Shown here piece by piece: positions 1-8,322 of a stretch of 64,000 nucleotides of DNA (position 1 is the first letter of the stretch; each line of letters begins with the position of its first letter). Source of the stretch: Nocardia sp. NBC_00508 (GTDB lineage: Bacteria > Actinomycetota > Actinomycetes > Mycobacteriales > Mycobacteriaceae). The stretch spans positions 682,001 to 746,000 of the forward strand of contig NZ_CP107852.1 in the NCBI RefSeq assembly GCF_036346875.1, written 5' to 3'. Under the pieces are notes generated by a model. It saw only the letters and a program-made list of their open reading frames with translations, was not told the origin of the DNA and did not search any database. The translations under genes were made by a program, and so were the position numbers.

Positions 1-206
1 ACATGGGCATCGCACTCGGCGCGAAGACCATCCTTGGATCCGAAATGATGGATAACGAGCCCTGGGGATACGTCAGCCGCACTCGCAACAGCGCGAATTC
101 CGGCCGCGAACCCCCGCGCACCGAATACCTGAATTGCCGCGTCTCGGATACGTCCCCGTCTGGTCAGGTCACCATCCGTAACAGAGTCGGCCGCAGAGGC
201 GTTCAT
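1..206 (-). CDS. TetR-family regulator, N-terminal part (cut by window edge)
   Basis: The reverse strand from 206 to the window edge is open for 68 codons with no stop. It reads as a TetR DNA-binding domain: an RIRDAAIQVFGARGF helix, then AADVSPGLVIHHFGSKDGL, the typical helix-turn-helix with the HHFGSKDGL motif before helix 4. The ligand-binding C-terminal part lies outside the window. ATG at 206 is the chosen start, but no clear ribosome binding site precedes it, so a leaderless transcript or another start is possible. The ligand and targets cannot be inferred. The protein family is clear; only its extent and role are unknown. Confidence 0.8.
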   Translation of the reverse strand, partial: MNASAADSVTDGDLTRRGRIRDAAIQVFGARGFAAGIRAVASAADVSPGLVIHHFGSKDGLRAECDAH

Positions 207-503
207 GCTCGGGAGATGAACATTAATTGCCGACCGCCCGACTTTCGTACCGAGATGCGCGCACGAACCACCCGCACTGCCCTGGACGCTGCTTCGTCCG
301 GGCAGGTGCGCGCCAGCTCACTGCTCCTCACGAATGGGCGGCCTTTCGTATCCGATGAGTCGATGCGTGACGACGTTATCGAGAATCCGCGAATTTGGAA
401 CTGGAAGGTCTAGTACAGCTAACGGCCGCGCGAATCGGATCGCTGGATCAACTTTCCACGGTCCACCGAGCCGCCGGTGGCGCGACGCGGGGCGCACGTA
501 ACG
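207..503. other. Intergenic, no gene seen
   Basis: This stretch separates the TetR fragment from the 3' end of the MarR gene. A reading frame on the plus strand crosses it and the TetR gene, but its composition is that of an antisense shadow and it matches nothing I recognise. The promoter of the TetR gene should lie here. Confidence 0.5.
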
Positions 504-1031
504 TCAGTGTTCCTGATGTTCGCACACCACCGCGTCCAAGCGTTCGCCGAGCGCGTTGACTTGATCGCGCAGCGTGACAATGGCCTCGAGGGGATACCCG
601 ACGGCGGCCGACACCGATTCGATCATCTCCCAGGCTCGCCGCCGCAGCGCATGCCCGGCCTCGGTGGACCGCAACTCGACCGAGCGGCGATCATGCGTGC
701 AGCGCACGCTCTCGACCAGCCCGCGCGCCTGCAGGCGCTGGATGAGCGGCGAGACGGTCCCGTAGTCCAACCGCAGCTGTTCGCCGAGTTCCTTCATGGT
801 CATGCCCGGTCTCTCCCACAGCGCGAGCAGGGCGATGTACTGCGGGTAGGTGACCTCCATCGCGTCCAGGAAAGGGCGATAGGCGGCGGTCATCGCCCGC
901 GAGGTCGAGTAGAGAGCGAAGCACAGCTGATTGGCGAGCGCGAGCAGGTCACGCTCCGTGTCTCGTGCGGTGACGGGTGCCCCGGCCGGGTCGACACGCA
1001 CCGCTGGGGAAGGATGCGCTGCATCGGACAT
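504..1031 (-). CDS. MarR-family regulator, OhrR-like
   Basis: A 175-residue winged-helix repressor. An N-terminal extension of about 30 residues precedes NQLCFALYSTSRAMT, the OhrR signature with the peroxide-reactive cysteine at residue 37. TYPQYIALLALWE and the wing region (VRCTHDRRSVELRSTEAG) follow the MarR fold. OhrR proteins sense organic hydroperoxides by oxidation of this cysteine and then leave the DNA. Unlike the second OhrR-like gene in this window (60492-60938) there is no ohr gene beside it, so its target may be elsewhere or only itself. A perfect 7-bp inverted repeat lies 15 bases before the start and probably serves autoregulation. Family assignment is firm; the inducer is inferred from the cysteine. 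Confidence 0.88.
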   Translation of the reverse strand: MSDAAHPSPAVRVDPAGAPVTARDTERDLLALANQLCFALYSTSRAMTAAYRPFLDAMEVTYPQYIALLALWERPGMTMKELGEQLRLDYGTVSPLIQRLQARGLVESVRCTHDRRSVELRSTEAGHALRRRAWEMIESVSAAVGYPLEAIVTLRDQVNALGERLDAVVCEHQEH

Positions 1032-1045
1032 CAGCCCACTTTACT

Positions 1046-1061
1046 GGAGCGATTTCGCTCC
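1046..1061. promoter_or_regulatory. Inverted repeat upstream of the MarR gene, likely operator
   Basis: GGAGCGA-TT-TCGCTCC is a perfect 7-bp inverted repeat with a 2-base centre, 14 bases upstream of the ATG at 1031. MarR proteins usually bind 16-20 bp palindromes overlapping their own promoter, so this is a reasonable operator. Binding is inferred. Confidence 0.5.
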
Positions 1062-1192
1062 CCGGCGCGGTGCGGATCGAATTGCGCGAGTTCGGATCTC
1101 CGCGCGAGGCCGAGCGGGCCCGGCCCTATCTGCACTCCCGCAACCCTGCCGCGGGTCTGCCGACCCGCGGTCCTGGACCCGATCGCTGCGGG

Positions 1193-2461
1193 TCACAGAC
1201 CGGGCATCGGACCGAGATCGAGCGGCCCGGCGAGACCGCCCTCAGCCGAGCCTCCGAGGGCCTCACCACCGTGGTGGGGGCTTGCGGCGGCCGCGTAGCC
1301 ATACGGTCCGTGTCCAGCAGCCGTCGGGTCACCGAAGTCCATGCCGAGGGGCTGAACGGGCCCGGCGGTTGAGCCCATCGTCTCCTGCGGCTGCGAATTC
1401 GGCGACGTACCGGGCGAACCGGAGTAGGTGGTCTCGTGGTGGGGAATGAGGCTGCCGTCCGGGGGCAGCGCGACATGATGCGGTATTTCGGTGCCGGGGT
1501 GCTTACCGGCGTCGTGGTGGTCGGCGCCGAAATCCATACCGGGGAGGGGCGCGACGGGTGCGGCCGGGCCGTGGTGGAAGTCCATCCCCGGCACAGCAGA
1601 GGCAGGATGGGGCGGCGAGGTCGGGTGGGGGTTCACGAGGGCTCCTTCGATCGCGCTGTGCGGTGCGGGGTAACCGCTGCTGTGGGCGGGACTCGGCGGG
1701 GCCGCGGCGCCGTGGTGTGAGTCCGCGCCGTGCGGAAGCTGATCGGCGTAGTGGTGCAGCGGACGGGAGTCCGCGCCGAGTGCGGCCCACTGGTCATAGG
1801 TCACCGCGAACGCGCGCTCGGGTGGGTGAACGGCGTGCATGGGCGCGGCCGACACCGCGTGCGCGACACCGGTGTCGAGATGATCCAGCGGATTGATCGA
1901 CTGCCATCGCACATGGGCGATGACCTCGAGCCCGGCCGGACGCAGACCGACGACATAGGTGTCGAAATGCTGGATGTAGTCCGCAGAAATCGGGGTGCCG
2001 CAGCGAGCCAGCTCGGCATGGTTGGCCGGGTGCGCGAGCTCACCGGCGACCGTCGCCACCATGCCGCCGGGCACCGTGAAGCCCGGCCGGTCCGCCATCG
2101 TCAGCGTCGCACCGTCGACCGAATGGTTACCGCCCGCGTCGTACCACGGACGGATGCTTGCCGCGCCGCCGACCGGGGACAGGGTATCGACCCGCCACAC
2201 CAGGTGGCCCGGATCGAGGGACAGCGTGCTGTCGCCGTGGGCGGAGAAATCGCCGCGCTCACCGTGCACACGTAATTCGTGAGCGGCGAATTGCAGGAAA
2301 TGGATCTGATATTCGGGGGGCAGGTGCGGACTCGACTCGAACCGGAAGCTGATCGCGTCATCGAACACACCACCCGGCGCGTCGACCGAATACGCCTCCA
2401 CGCCATCGCGGACGGTCAACCGACCGAATCCAGGGACCTCGAGACTCTGCACCACGCCCAT
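1193..2461 (-). CDS. Hypothetical protein with His/Pro-rich tail and GMDF repeats
   Basis: I do not recognise the family. From ATG 2461 (preceded by AGAGGA at good spacing) the product is 422 residues. Residues 1 to about 250 look globular and mix strand and turn, with no signal peptide or membrane segment. From about 250 the protein is low-complexity, rich in His, Pro, Gly and Ala, and repeats the short motif PGMDF or LGMDF three times, each near histidine pairs. Such a tail could bind metal or act as a flexible linker. The frame extends 62 codons further upstream, but that part has arginine-rich, non-protein-like composition and no better ribosome site. Function unknown. Confidence 0.7.
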   Translation of the reverse strand: MGVVQSLEVPGFGRLTVRDGVEAYSVDAPGGVFDDAISFRFESSPHLPPEYQIHFLQFAAHELRVHGERGDFSAHGDSTLSLDPGHLVWRVDTLSPVGGAASIRPWYDAGGNHSVDGATLTMADRPGFTVPGGMVATVAGELAHPANHAELARCGTPISADYIQHFDTYVVGLRPAGLEVIAHVRWQSINPLDHLDTGVAHAVSAAPMHAVHPPERAFAVTYDQWAALGADSRPLHHYADQLPHGADSHHGAAAPPSPAHSSGYPAPHSAIEGALVNPHPTSPPHPASAVPGMDFHHGPAAPVAPLPGMDFGADHHDAGKHPGTEIPHHVALPPDGSLIPHHETTYSGSPGTSPNSQPQETMGSTAGPVQPLGMDFGDPTAAGHGPYGYAAAASPHHGGEALGGSAEGGLAGPLDLGPMPGL

Positions 2462-2784
2462 GGGAATCCTCTGTCCAGCAGGGTGTTTCAAGCCCTTGAT
2501 CGCCGCAGACCCCGCTGGCGTTACCCGAGCGAGCAGCCCACGACACCGGTCGCGATCAGAGGTGGACTCCCCGTCAGCCGCATGCGCCTTTCGCGGGCCG
2601 ACGTACCTCCCCTGCCACGAGCGACAATATGCCGGGGTTGACGACATCGGCCGAACCGATGTTACCTGTCACATCTGTGCACGATCCGCGGTTGTGACGC
2701 GTTAGTTTCGTTACTCTCTCCGCGGGTATTGGGTGAGGCACCGTCCGGCTCGGGCGGGGCCGCGTCGGAGGTAGGGCATTACGC
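2462..2784. other. Intergenic region between divergent units
   Basis: This gap holds the promoters of the His-rich protein (leftward) and of the conservon-like operon (rightward). No gene-like frame is convincing. A GGAGG ribosome site at about 2767 precedes the GTG at 2785. Confidence 0.5.
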
Positions 2785-5211
2785 GTGAGCAAGTGGGCCG
2801 AGCTGCGCAAATCCGCAGTGGGACTGGCACAGTCGAGCCAGCGCAATGTCCGGGGTCGAGTCGGTGTGCGCGTGCGCCTCTTGGCGATCGTGCTCATCTC
2901 CAGTGTCACGTTGCTCGCGATCGGCGGCAGCGCGGCAGGTTATCTGGTGAACTCCAGCCGAGCCGCGAAGGAATGGGCCGAACTGGCCAGCAGCACCACC
3001 ACGCCGGCCATCCTCATGGTGCAGGCGTTCGAAGAGGAGCGCCGGTTGTCGCTGCTCCACCTGGCAGGCGATACCGAAGCCGCGCAAGGGCTTGCCGCCG
3101 CCCGGCAACGCTCGGACGCGGCGCTGGCGGCGGTGATGGCCAAGGGCGATGCCGCCCGCAAACTCAATCCCGGCGGCTCCGCCTCCGATATCGAGGGCTA
3201 CAACAAGCTGTTCGCGATGGTTCCGACGCTGCGCGGCGGAGTCGACGCCCAGCAGGCGCCGCCGAATCAGGTGTTCGAATTCTTCAGCCAGGTCATCGGG
3301 ACGATCATCGCGGCGTCGATGCTCGCCGCGCGGGTAGCGCCGGAGGCCGGCATCGCCATCGATTTGGGCTACGGCGTCGATCCGCTGCGAGCCGCCGAGG
3401 CGCTATCGATGGCGGACACCCTGGGCGCGGTAGCACTGACCCTCGGGGAACACCCTCCGGCGCAATTCACCGAATTCAACCGCCTGGTGGGGGAATTCCG
3501 CAGTGAAGTGGCATATTCCAGCCGGGTGTTGCCGGGCGCCCGGCTCACCCAGCTCGAGCGGATCACCGCCGGACCGGCCTACCAGCAGGTGATCGCGATG
3601 CAGGACGCGGTGATGTTGCGGGGCCCGGTGTCGGCGACCGACACCGCCTCCGACGAGTCCACGCGGTCGAGCGATAGCACCGGCCGGTCGCAGGATCCTC
3701 GCTCGACCGCCAAAGCCACCCCGTTGCCGATGAGCGTCGCGACCTGGCAGGAGGCATCCGGCCAGGTGGTGTCGGCGCTGCTGAAGCTGTGGGAGGACCA
3801 GAGCAACGACGCCCACGAGATCGCACGGGCACAGGGCGACCGGACCGCGCAGCGGTCGTTGCTCGGTGGCGCGGCGGTGTTGCTGATCGCGACGCTCGCC
3901 TTCCTCGCGGCATTGGTCCTGGCCAACCGCTTCATCGGGCGCATGCGCCGATTGCGGCGCGACACCTTGGAATTGGCCGATCAGCGGCTGCCCGATCTGA
4001 TGCGCAGGCTCGGTCAGGGCGAGAACGTCGATTCCACGGCCGAGGCGTCGCGTCTCGATTTCGGTACCGACGAACTGGGCCAGGTCGCCGACGCCTTCAA
4101 CCGTGCCCATGTCGCGGCCGTGGCGGCGGCGGTCGCGGAGGCGAAGACCCGAACGGGCGTCAACGCGGTGTTCCTCAATATCGCCCATCGCAGCCAGGTA
4201 GTGGTGCACCGGCAGCTCTCGCTGCTCGACCAGGCCGAACGCAAGGAGGAGAACGCCGACCAGCTCGAGCTGCTGTTCCAGCTGGATCACTTGGCCACCC
4301 GGGCCAGGCGCAATGCGGAGAACCTCATCATTCTCGGCGGCGAGCAACCGGGTCGGCGCTGGCGCAAGCCGGTTCCGCTGCTGGAGCTGGTCCGAGGGGC
4401 GGTCGCGGAAAGCCTCGACTACGCCAGGATCCAGACCGGTCGAATGCCCGAGGCGCAGGTGTCGAGCAACGCCGTGGCCGACTTGATCCATTTGCTGGCC
4501 GAACTGATGGACAATGCGACCGCCTTCTCACCCCCACAGGCGCGCGTCGAGGTGTCCGGCGTCGTGGTCGGGCGCGGGGTCGCGGTCGAGATCATCGATC
4601 AGGGCCTGGGCATGTCGGAGGACGACTTCGCCGCGCGCAACGCACTGCTGGCCGATCCGCCGGATTTCAGCGTGGTGTCGCTGTCCAGCGATGCCCGGTT
4701 GGGGTTGTTCGTCGTCGCGAAACTGGCCAACCGCCATGGTGTTTCGGTGCGGCTGGGCGAATCGGTCTACGGAGGTGTCCGGGCGGTGGTGCTGATTCCC
4801 ACCGCACTCCTGCGGCCGCACAGCCCAGCAGGCGATGAGGACGGCGTTCTCGACGGTACGTCTACCGATGCGGCGGGCACTACAACACCGGACGCCACGA
4901 CGCCGCAGCCATCGCCGGTAACGCGGCAATCGGCGTGGTTCACGCCGGCCTACGAGCAGGGTTCGGACGCAGCGACACCCGGTGCCGGCATACCCGCTGT
5001 CGGCGGCGAGTTCGACGCGGCTCCCGCGGCGACTCCGGATGGCCGGCCGTCGTTGCCGCGCCGCCGCCGCCAGTCCGAGGCCACGACGGAGACGGCGCCG
5101 CCCGCCACCGCACCGGTACGGCAGCGGACAGCCGACGAGGCGCGCAATCTGATGAGCGCCATCGAGAACGGAACCCGCCAAGGACGCCGGACGCGACCCG
5201 ATGCCGACTAG
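2785..5211 (+). CDS. Conservon-type sensor histidine kinase with NIT domain (CvnA-like)
   Basis: An 808-residue membrane kinase. A first membrane segment lies near residues 32-57 and a second near 352-378. The extracytoplasmic part between them resembles the nitrate/nitrite-sensing (NIT) type. A HAMP-like linker follows, then the dimerisation region with LDHLATRARRNAENLI near residue 500 and an ATPase domain with N-box LMDNATAFSPP (about 573) and GLGMS (about 607). About 150 Pro/Thr-rich residues end it. The lack of an orthodox H-box is typical of actinobacterial conservon kinases, which work with a roadblock protein, a DUF742 protein and a GTPase. The GTG start follows GGAGG. It is first in an operon with the next two genes; the ligand is unknown. 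Confidence 0.9.
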   Translation: MSKWAELRKSAVGLAQSSQRNVRGRVGVRVRLLAIVLISSVTLLAIGGSAAGYLVNSSRAAKEWAELASSTTTPAILMVQAFEEERRLSLLHLAGDTEAAQGLAAARQRSDAALAAVMAKGDAARKLNPGGSASDIEGYNKLFAMVPTLRGGVDAQQAPPNQVFEFFSQVIGTIIAASMLAARVAPEAGIAIDLGYGVDPLRAAEALSMADTLGAVALTLGEHPPAQFTEFNRLVGEFRSEVAYSSRVLPGARLTQLERITAGPAYQQVIAMQDAVMLRGPVSATDTASDESTRSSDSTGRSQDPRSTAKATPLPMSVATWQEASGQVVSALLKLWEDQSNDAHEIARAQGDRTAQRSLLGGAAVLLIATLAFLAALVLANRFIGRMRRLRRDTLELADQRLPDLMRRLGQGENVDSTAEASRLDFGTDELGQVADAFNRAHVAAVAAAVAEAKTRTGVNAVFLNIAHRSQVVVHRQLSLLDQAERKEENADQLELLFQLDHLATRARRNAENLIILGGEQPGRRWRKPVPLLELVRGAVAESLDYARIQTGRMPEAQVSSNAVADLIHLLAELMDNATAFSPPQARVEVSGVVVGRGVAVEIIDQGLGMSEDDFAARNALLADPPDFSVVSLSSDARLGLFVVAKLANRHGVSVRLGESVYGGVRAVVLIPTALLRPHSPAGDEDGVLDGTSTDAAGTTTPDATTPQPSPVTRQSAWFTPAYEQGSDAATPGAGIPAVGGEFDAAPAATPDGRPSLPRRRRQSEATTETAPPATAPVRQRTADEARNLMSAIENGTRQGRRTRPDAD

Positions 5212-5244
5212 ACCGCGACGAGAACTCACCACGAGAAGGCGACG

Positions 5245-5661
5245 ATGACTACTTCCCCGACAACCGGCCTCGGCTGGCTGCTCGACGAGCTGGTCAACGG
5301 ACTGACCGGAGCGCGGTCGGCCGTGCTGCTCTCCTCGGACGGGCTGCTGCTCGGCCATTCGAAGCAGCTGGACAAGGTCGACGCCGAGCGGTTCTGCGCG
5401 ATGGCGTCGGCGCTGCACAGTCTGTCGCGCAGCGTTGGCCACCATTTCGACGCCGGCGGGGTCAGCCAGACCGTGGTGGAACTCGACCGTGCGGTGCTGT
5501 TCGTCACGGCGGCCGGCGCCAACGCCTGCCTGGCGCTGCTGGCGTCCGACGATGCCGACATGGGCATGGTGGCCTACGAGATGAATCAGACGGTACAGCG
5601 GGTCGGCACACATCTGTCGGTCGACATGCGCCCGCACCCGTCCGCTTCGACACAGCCATGA
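5245..5661 (+). CDS. Roadblock/LC7 domain protein (CvnB-like)
   Basis: A 138-residue cytoplasmic protein starting GLGWLLDELVNGLTGARSAVLLSSDGLLLG, the standard opening of the actinobacterial roadblock/LC7 (MglB-type) family. Roadblock proteins dimerise and bind small Ras-like GTPases; in conservons they link the membrane kinase to the GTPase. It lies 33 bases after the kinase, and its stop overlaps the start of the DUF742 gene as ATGA, indicating translational coupling. No cognate GTPase follows, so its partner must be encoded elsewhere or be absent. Confidence 0.92.
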   Translation: MTTSPTTGLGWLLDELVNGLTGARSAVLLSSDGLLLGHSKQLDKVDAERFCAMASALHSLSRSVGHHFDAGGVSQTVVELDRAVLFVTAAGANACLALLASDDADMGMVAYEMNQTVQRVGTHLSVDMRPHPSASTQP

Positions 5662-6035
5662 GTTATCCGCGCGAACCCTGGTATGAGGAGGACGCCGGCC
5701 CGCTGGTCCGGCTGTACGCCATCACCCGCGGCCGGGGTCGTGCCGTGCGGCCGGAACTGAACGTGGCCACCCTGGTGGTCGATGCCGGGCAGGGTCTCGT
5801 GCTGCGGCGCAGCGAACCCGAGTACGCCGCCATTGTCCAGCTGTGCCGCACCCCGCAGTCGGTGGCCGAGGTGGCGGCGCAACTGCGCCTGCCGTTGACG
5901 ATGACGAAGGTCCTCGTCGGCGACTTGATCGATGACGGCCACCTGGTCTCCCGGTCGGCGCAGGGCGGAGGAGGCGAGGCGAACACCGACCTCGGCCTGC
6001 TCCACGCTGTGCTCAACGGAATCCGGGCGATCTGA
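5658..6035 (+). CDS. DUF742 protein (CvnC-like)
   Basis: A 125-residue soluble protein with the DUF742 pattern: an N-terminal EDAGPLVRLYAITRGRG, then RPELNVATLV and a winged-helix-like second half (SVAEVAAQLRLPLTMTKVLVGDLIDDGHL). DUF742 is the third conserved member of conservons and is thought to be a DNA-binding-like adaptor. The ATG overlaps the roadblock stop codon by four bases. The usual fourth gene, encoding the small GTPase, does not follow; a convergent gene ends 23 bases downstream. The family call is firm, the role inferred. Confidence 0.9.
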   Translation: MSYPREPWYEEDAGPLVRLYAITRGRGRAVRPELNVATLVVDAGQGLVLRRSEPEYAAIVQLCRTPQSVAEVAAQLRLPLTMTKVLVGDLIDDGHLVSRSAQGGGGEANTDLGLLHAVLNGIRAI

Positions 6036-6057
6036 GCACCGCTGCGCCGACGCGTTG

Positions 6058-8013
6058 TCACACGAGCTGCGCGGCAAGTCGTTTCGCGTTCAGGTAGGCG
6101 ATCGCTTCGATCGAGACCATCGGGTTGACACCTGATGCGGTCGGGAAGGACGAGGCATCGGCGACGACGATATTCGGTACTTCCCAGGTGGCGCCGTCGG
6201 GATCGGTGGCCGAAATGTCCGGTGAGCCACCCATCCGGGCCGAGCCCATGATGTGCAGGGCACCCATCGAGCATTGTCCCGGTCCATACCCAGCGGCCTG
6301 GCAGGCTGCGGCGAAATCGGCATGCGAGCCGCGCGTGCCCGGTTCGTAGGAGATGCCCGCCTGGTGTCCGGAGAAGATGCGGCGTGCGCCAGCGGCCTCC
6401 AGAATGCTTGCGGCCCCGACGATTCCGGTATGCATATGGGCGGCGTCATAGTCCGACAGCCGGTATTCGACGAACGGCTCACCGCTGCGGTCGATGGCGA
6501 CGCTACCCGGATCACGGTCGCGGGTGATGATGCCGATCGCGTTGGAATGCGCGAAGTCGAGCATGACGGCCCGATGGTCGGCCGCGCCGCGCCAGCTCAT
6601 GAATCCGGTGGCGAGACCGGGATGCACCGGCCCGGTTTCGTAGATGACGCCGTAGCCGTTGCCGTCCAGATCGCTGTGATGCCGGCAGATGCGGGTCTGC
6701 AGGCCGCCCTCCCATGGCCGGATCTCCTCGTCGAACACCCCGAACACGGCGGCGGCCGGATGCAAACGCAGATGGCGGCCGATATTCTGGTTCCGCAGCC
6801 CGGACCGTCGCAGCAGCGCGGGCGTCTGGATCGCCCCGGCCGACACCACCACCGCACGAGCGTGCACCTGGATCTGCACGCCCTCCGAGGTCAGCGCCGA
6901 AACACCGTGCGCACGACCGTTCTGCACGATGATCCGCCGCACGTCGGCGTCCACGACCAGACGCGCACCCCGGTCGGCCGCATCGGCGAGCCAGGTCTTG
7001 GTCACCGACTGTTTGGCACCCAGCCGGCACCCGTAGCCGCACCGTCCGCACTCCACACCGGCGTCGCAGGCATCGGTGACGTTGCGCGGCAGCGTATCCA
7101 CCTCCCAGCCCAGGGCCCGGGCGCCGCGTTCCAGGACGCTGTCGCGCGCCGAGGTCGAGGAGCGCCGATCGGTGACACCGAGCCGCCGCTGTACCACGTC
7201 GAGTGCGTCGCCGAATTCGGCCTCGGCGAAGTGCCGGGCGCCGAGGGCGGCCCATTCCGCCCGGACGTCATCGGGCGTGGGCAAGGAGGTGCTCCAGTTC
7301 ACCACGGTCCCGCCACCGAGACAGGTGCCCGCGACGAGGGTGATCTGGCCTTCCGCGGACGCGGACGGGCCAGGTGCGTACAGGTGCTGCAGAGCGCCGA
7401 GTTCGCCGGTGCCGAAATCCCGGTCGTCGTAATAATTTCCGCGTTCGAGCACCACGACGTCGAGACCGGCTTCCGCCAGCACCGCGGCCGCGGCACCCCC
7501 ACCGGCGCCCGAGCCGACGATTGCGACATCGCAGGACAATTCAGTGGTCTCACTGCACCGCAGTGGGGTCAACGGGGGTTCCGGCGCCGTCGGCAACGGG
7601 CCGACCGGGGCGGGATAGCCGATCTCCTTCCACAGCGGGTTGGCGCCCGACGGCCCGGGGGTGACGTTGTAGGACAGCAGCGACGCTTGTTTGAGCGCTT
7701 GGAAAATCACGCGCACCGACGCGAAGCGCGAATCGGCGAGCCGGAGCAGCGCCCGCTCCCGCTGCTGCTGCGACAAGCGCGAGAACCGCCGCGGGCCGCT
7801 GCCGGTGAGCAAACCGGTCAGCCGTGAGTCCCACAGATCCAGCAACATGGCCATCTGCTTCTTCTCGGCCTGCCGGGGATTACGATCCAGCAGCTGGAAG
7901 ACGGTATCGACGGCGCCGATCGCGCTCGCGGGCGGCAGCGTCAGCCCATCACCCGGGTTGAAGGTATCGCAGATGACGCTCAGTGCCGCGCGCTGCTTGG
8001 CTGTTGGTTCCAT
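6058..8013 (-). CDS. GMC-family FAD oxidoreductase (long-chain alcohol oxidase-like)
   Basis: From ATG 8013 the product is 651 residues. An N-terminal helical domain of about 150 residues precedes a dinucleotide-binding motif VAIVGSGAGGG near residues 164-173. GMC features follow, including GTCLGGGTVVNWS, and the C-terminal IMGSARMGGSP and VADASSFPTASGVNPM segments that carry the active-site region. A cysteine-rich stretch, DACDAGVECGRCGYGC, lies mid-protein, as in long-chain alcohol oxidases. The likely reaction is FAD-dependent oxidation of a long-chain or sterol alcohol. A TTG seven codons upstream also fits the frame, but ATG is preferred. It stands alone and converges with the conservon-like operon. 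Confidence 0.85.
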   Translation of the reverse strand: MEPTAKQRAALSVICDTFNPGDGLTLPPASAIGAVDTVFQLLDRNPRQAEKKQMAMLLDLWDSRLTGLLTGSGPRRFSRLSQQQRERALLRLADSRFASVRVIFQALKQASLLSYNVTPGPSGANPLWKEIGYPAPVGPLPTAPEPPLTPLRCSETTELSCDVAIVGSGAGGGAAAAVLAEAGLDVVVLERGNYYDDRDFGTGELGALQHLYAPGPSASAEGQITLVAGTCLGGGTVVNWSTSLPTPDDVRAEWAALGARHFAEAEFGDALDVVQRRLGVTDRRSSTSARDSVLERGARALGWEVDTLPRNVTDACDAGVECGRCGYGCRLGAKQSVTKTWLADAADRGARLVVDADVRRIIVQNGRAHGVSALTSEGVQIQVHARAVVVSAGAIQTPALLRRSGLRNQNIGRHLRLHPAAAVFGVFDEEIRPWEGGLQTRICRHHSDLDGNGYGVIYETGPVHPGLATGFMSWRGAADHRAVMLDFAHSNAIGIITRDRDPGSVAIDRSGEPFVEYRLSDYDAAHMHTGIVGAASILEAAGARRIFSGHQAGISYEPGTRGSHADFAAACQAAGYGPGQCSMGALHIMGSARMGGSPDISATDPDGATWEVPNIVVADASSFPTASGVNPMVSIEAIAYLNAKRLAAQLV

Positions 8014-8322
8014 GTCCAACAGTATCCGTCCCAACCACCGAAATCACTCGCCGAACCATGCGAATCGGCACTCACAAAGCTCGCGTTTACCAGCCATTAG
8101 CTGAATCCAGCACACAGAATTGACAGCCACATATAGGCGTCTTTGGATCGTCCGGCGCGATAGTCCGCACACCTTCCCCGCCAAGCGCGCAGGCGCCGAG
8201 CAGTCGCACCGGCATCTACGCCACACCCGAGCGGGTCGTCGCCTCGATGTCGACGACGGCGGTCAGAAGCCCGCACGGACCGATGGCCACGGTGACCGCC
8301 GGGCCCGGATCGTGCCCTGCCG
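8014..8322. other. Intergenic, possible coding remnant
   Basis: No complete gene seen. On the reverse strand a short frame ending at 8216 reads AVTVAIGPCGLLTAVVDIEA, which looks protein-like, but it has no proper start of its own and overlaps the DUF6882 C-terminus in another frame. It may be chance or a decayed end of a gene. Confidence 0.35.

Noticed and set aside
3..413. Plus-strand frame of 136 codons at the left end
   Set aside because: It lies opposite a clear TetR DNA-binding domain and its sequence is shadow-like, with no ribosome site.
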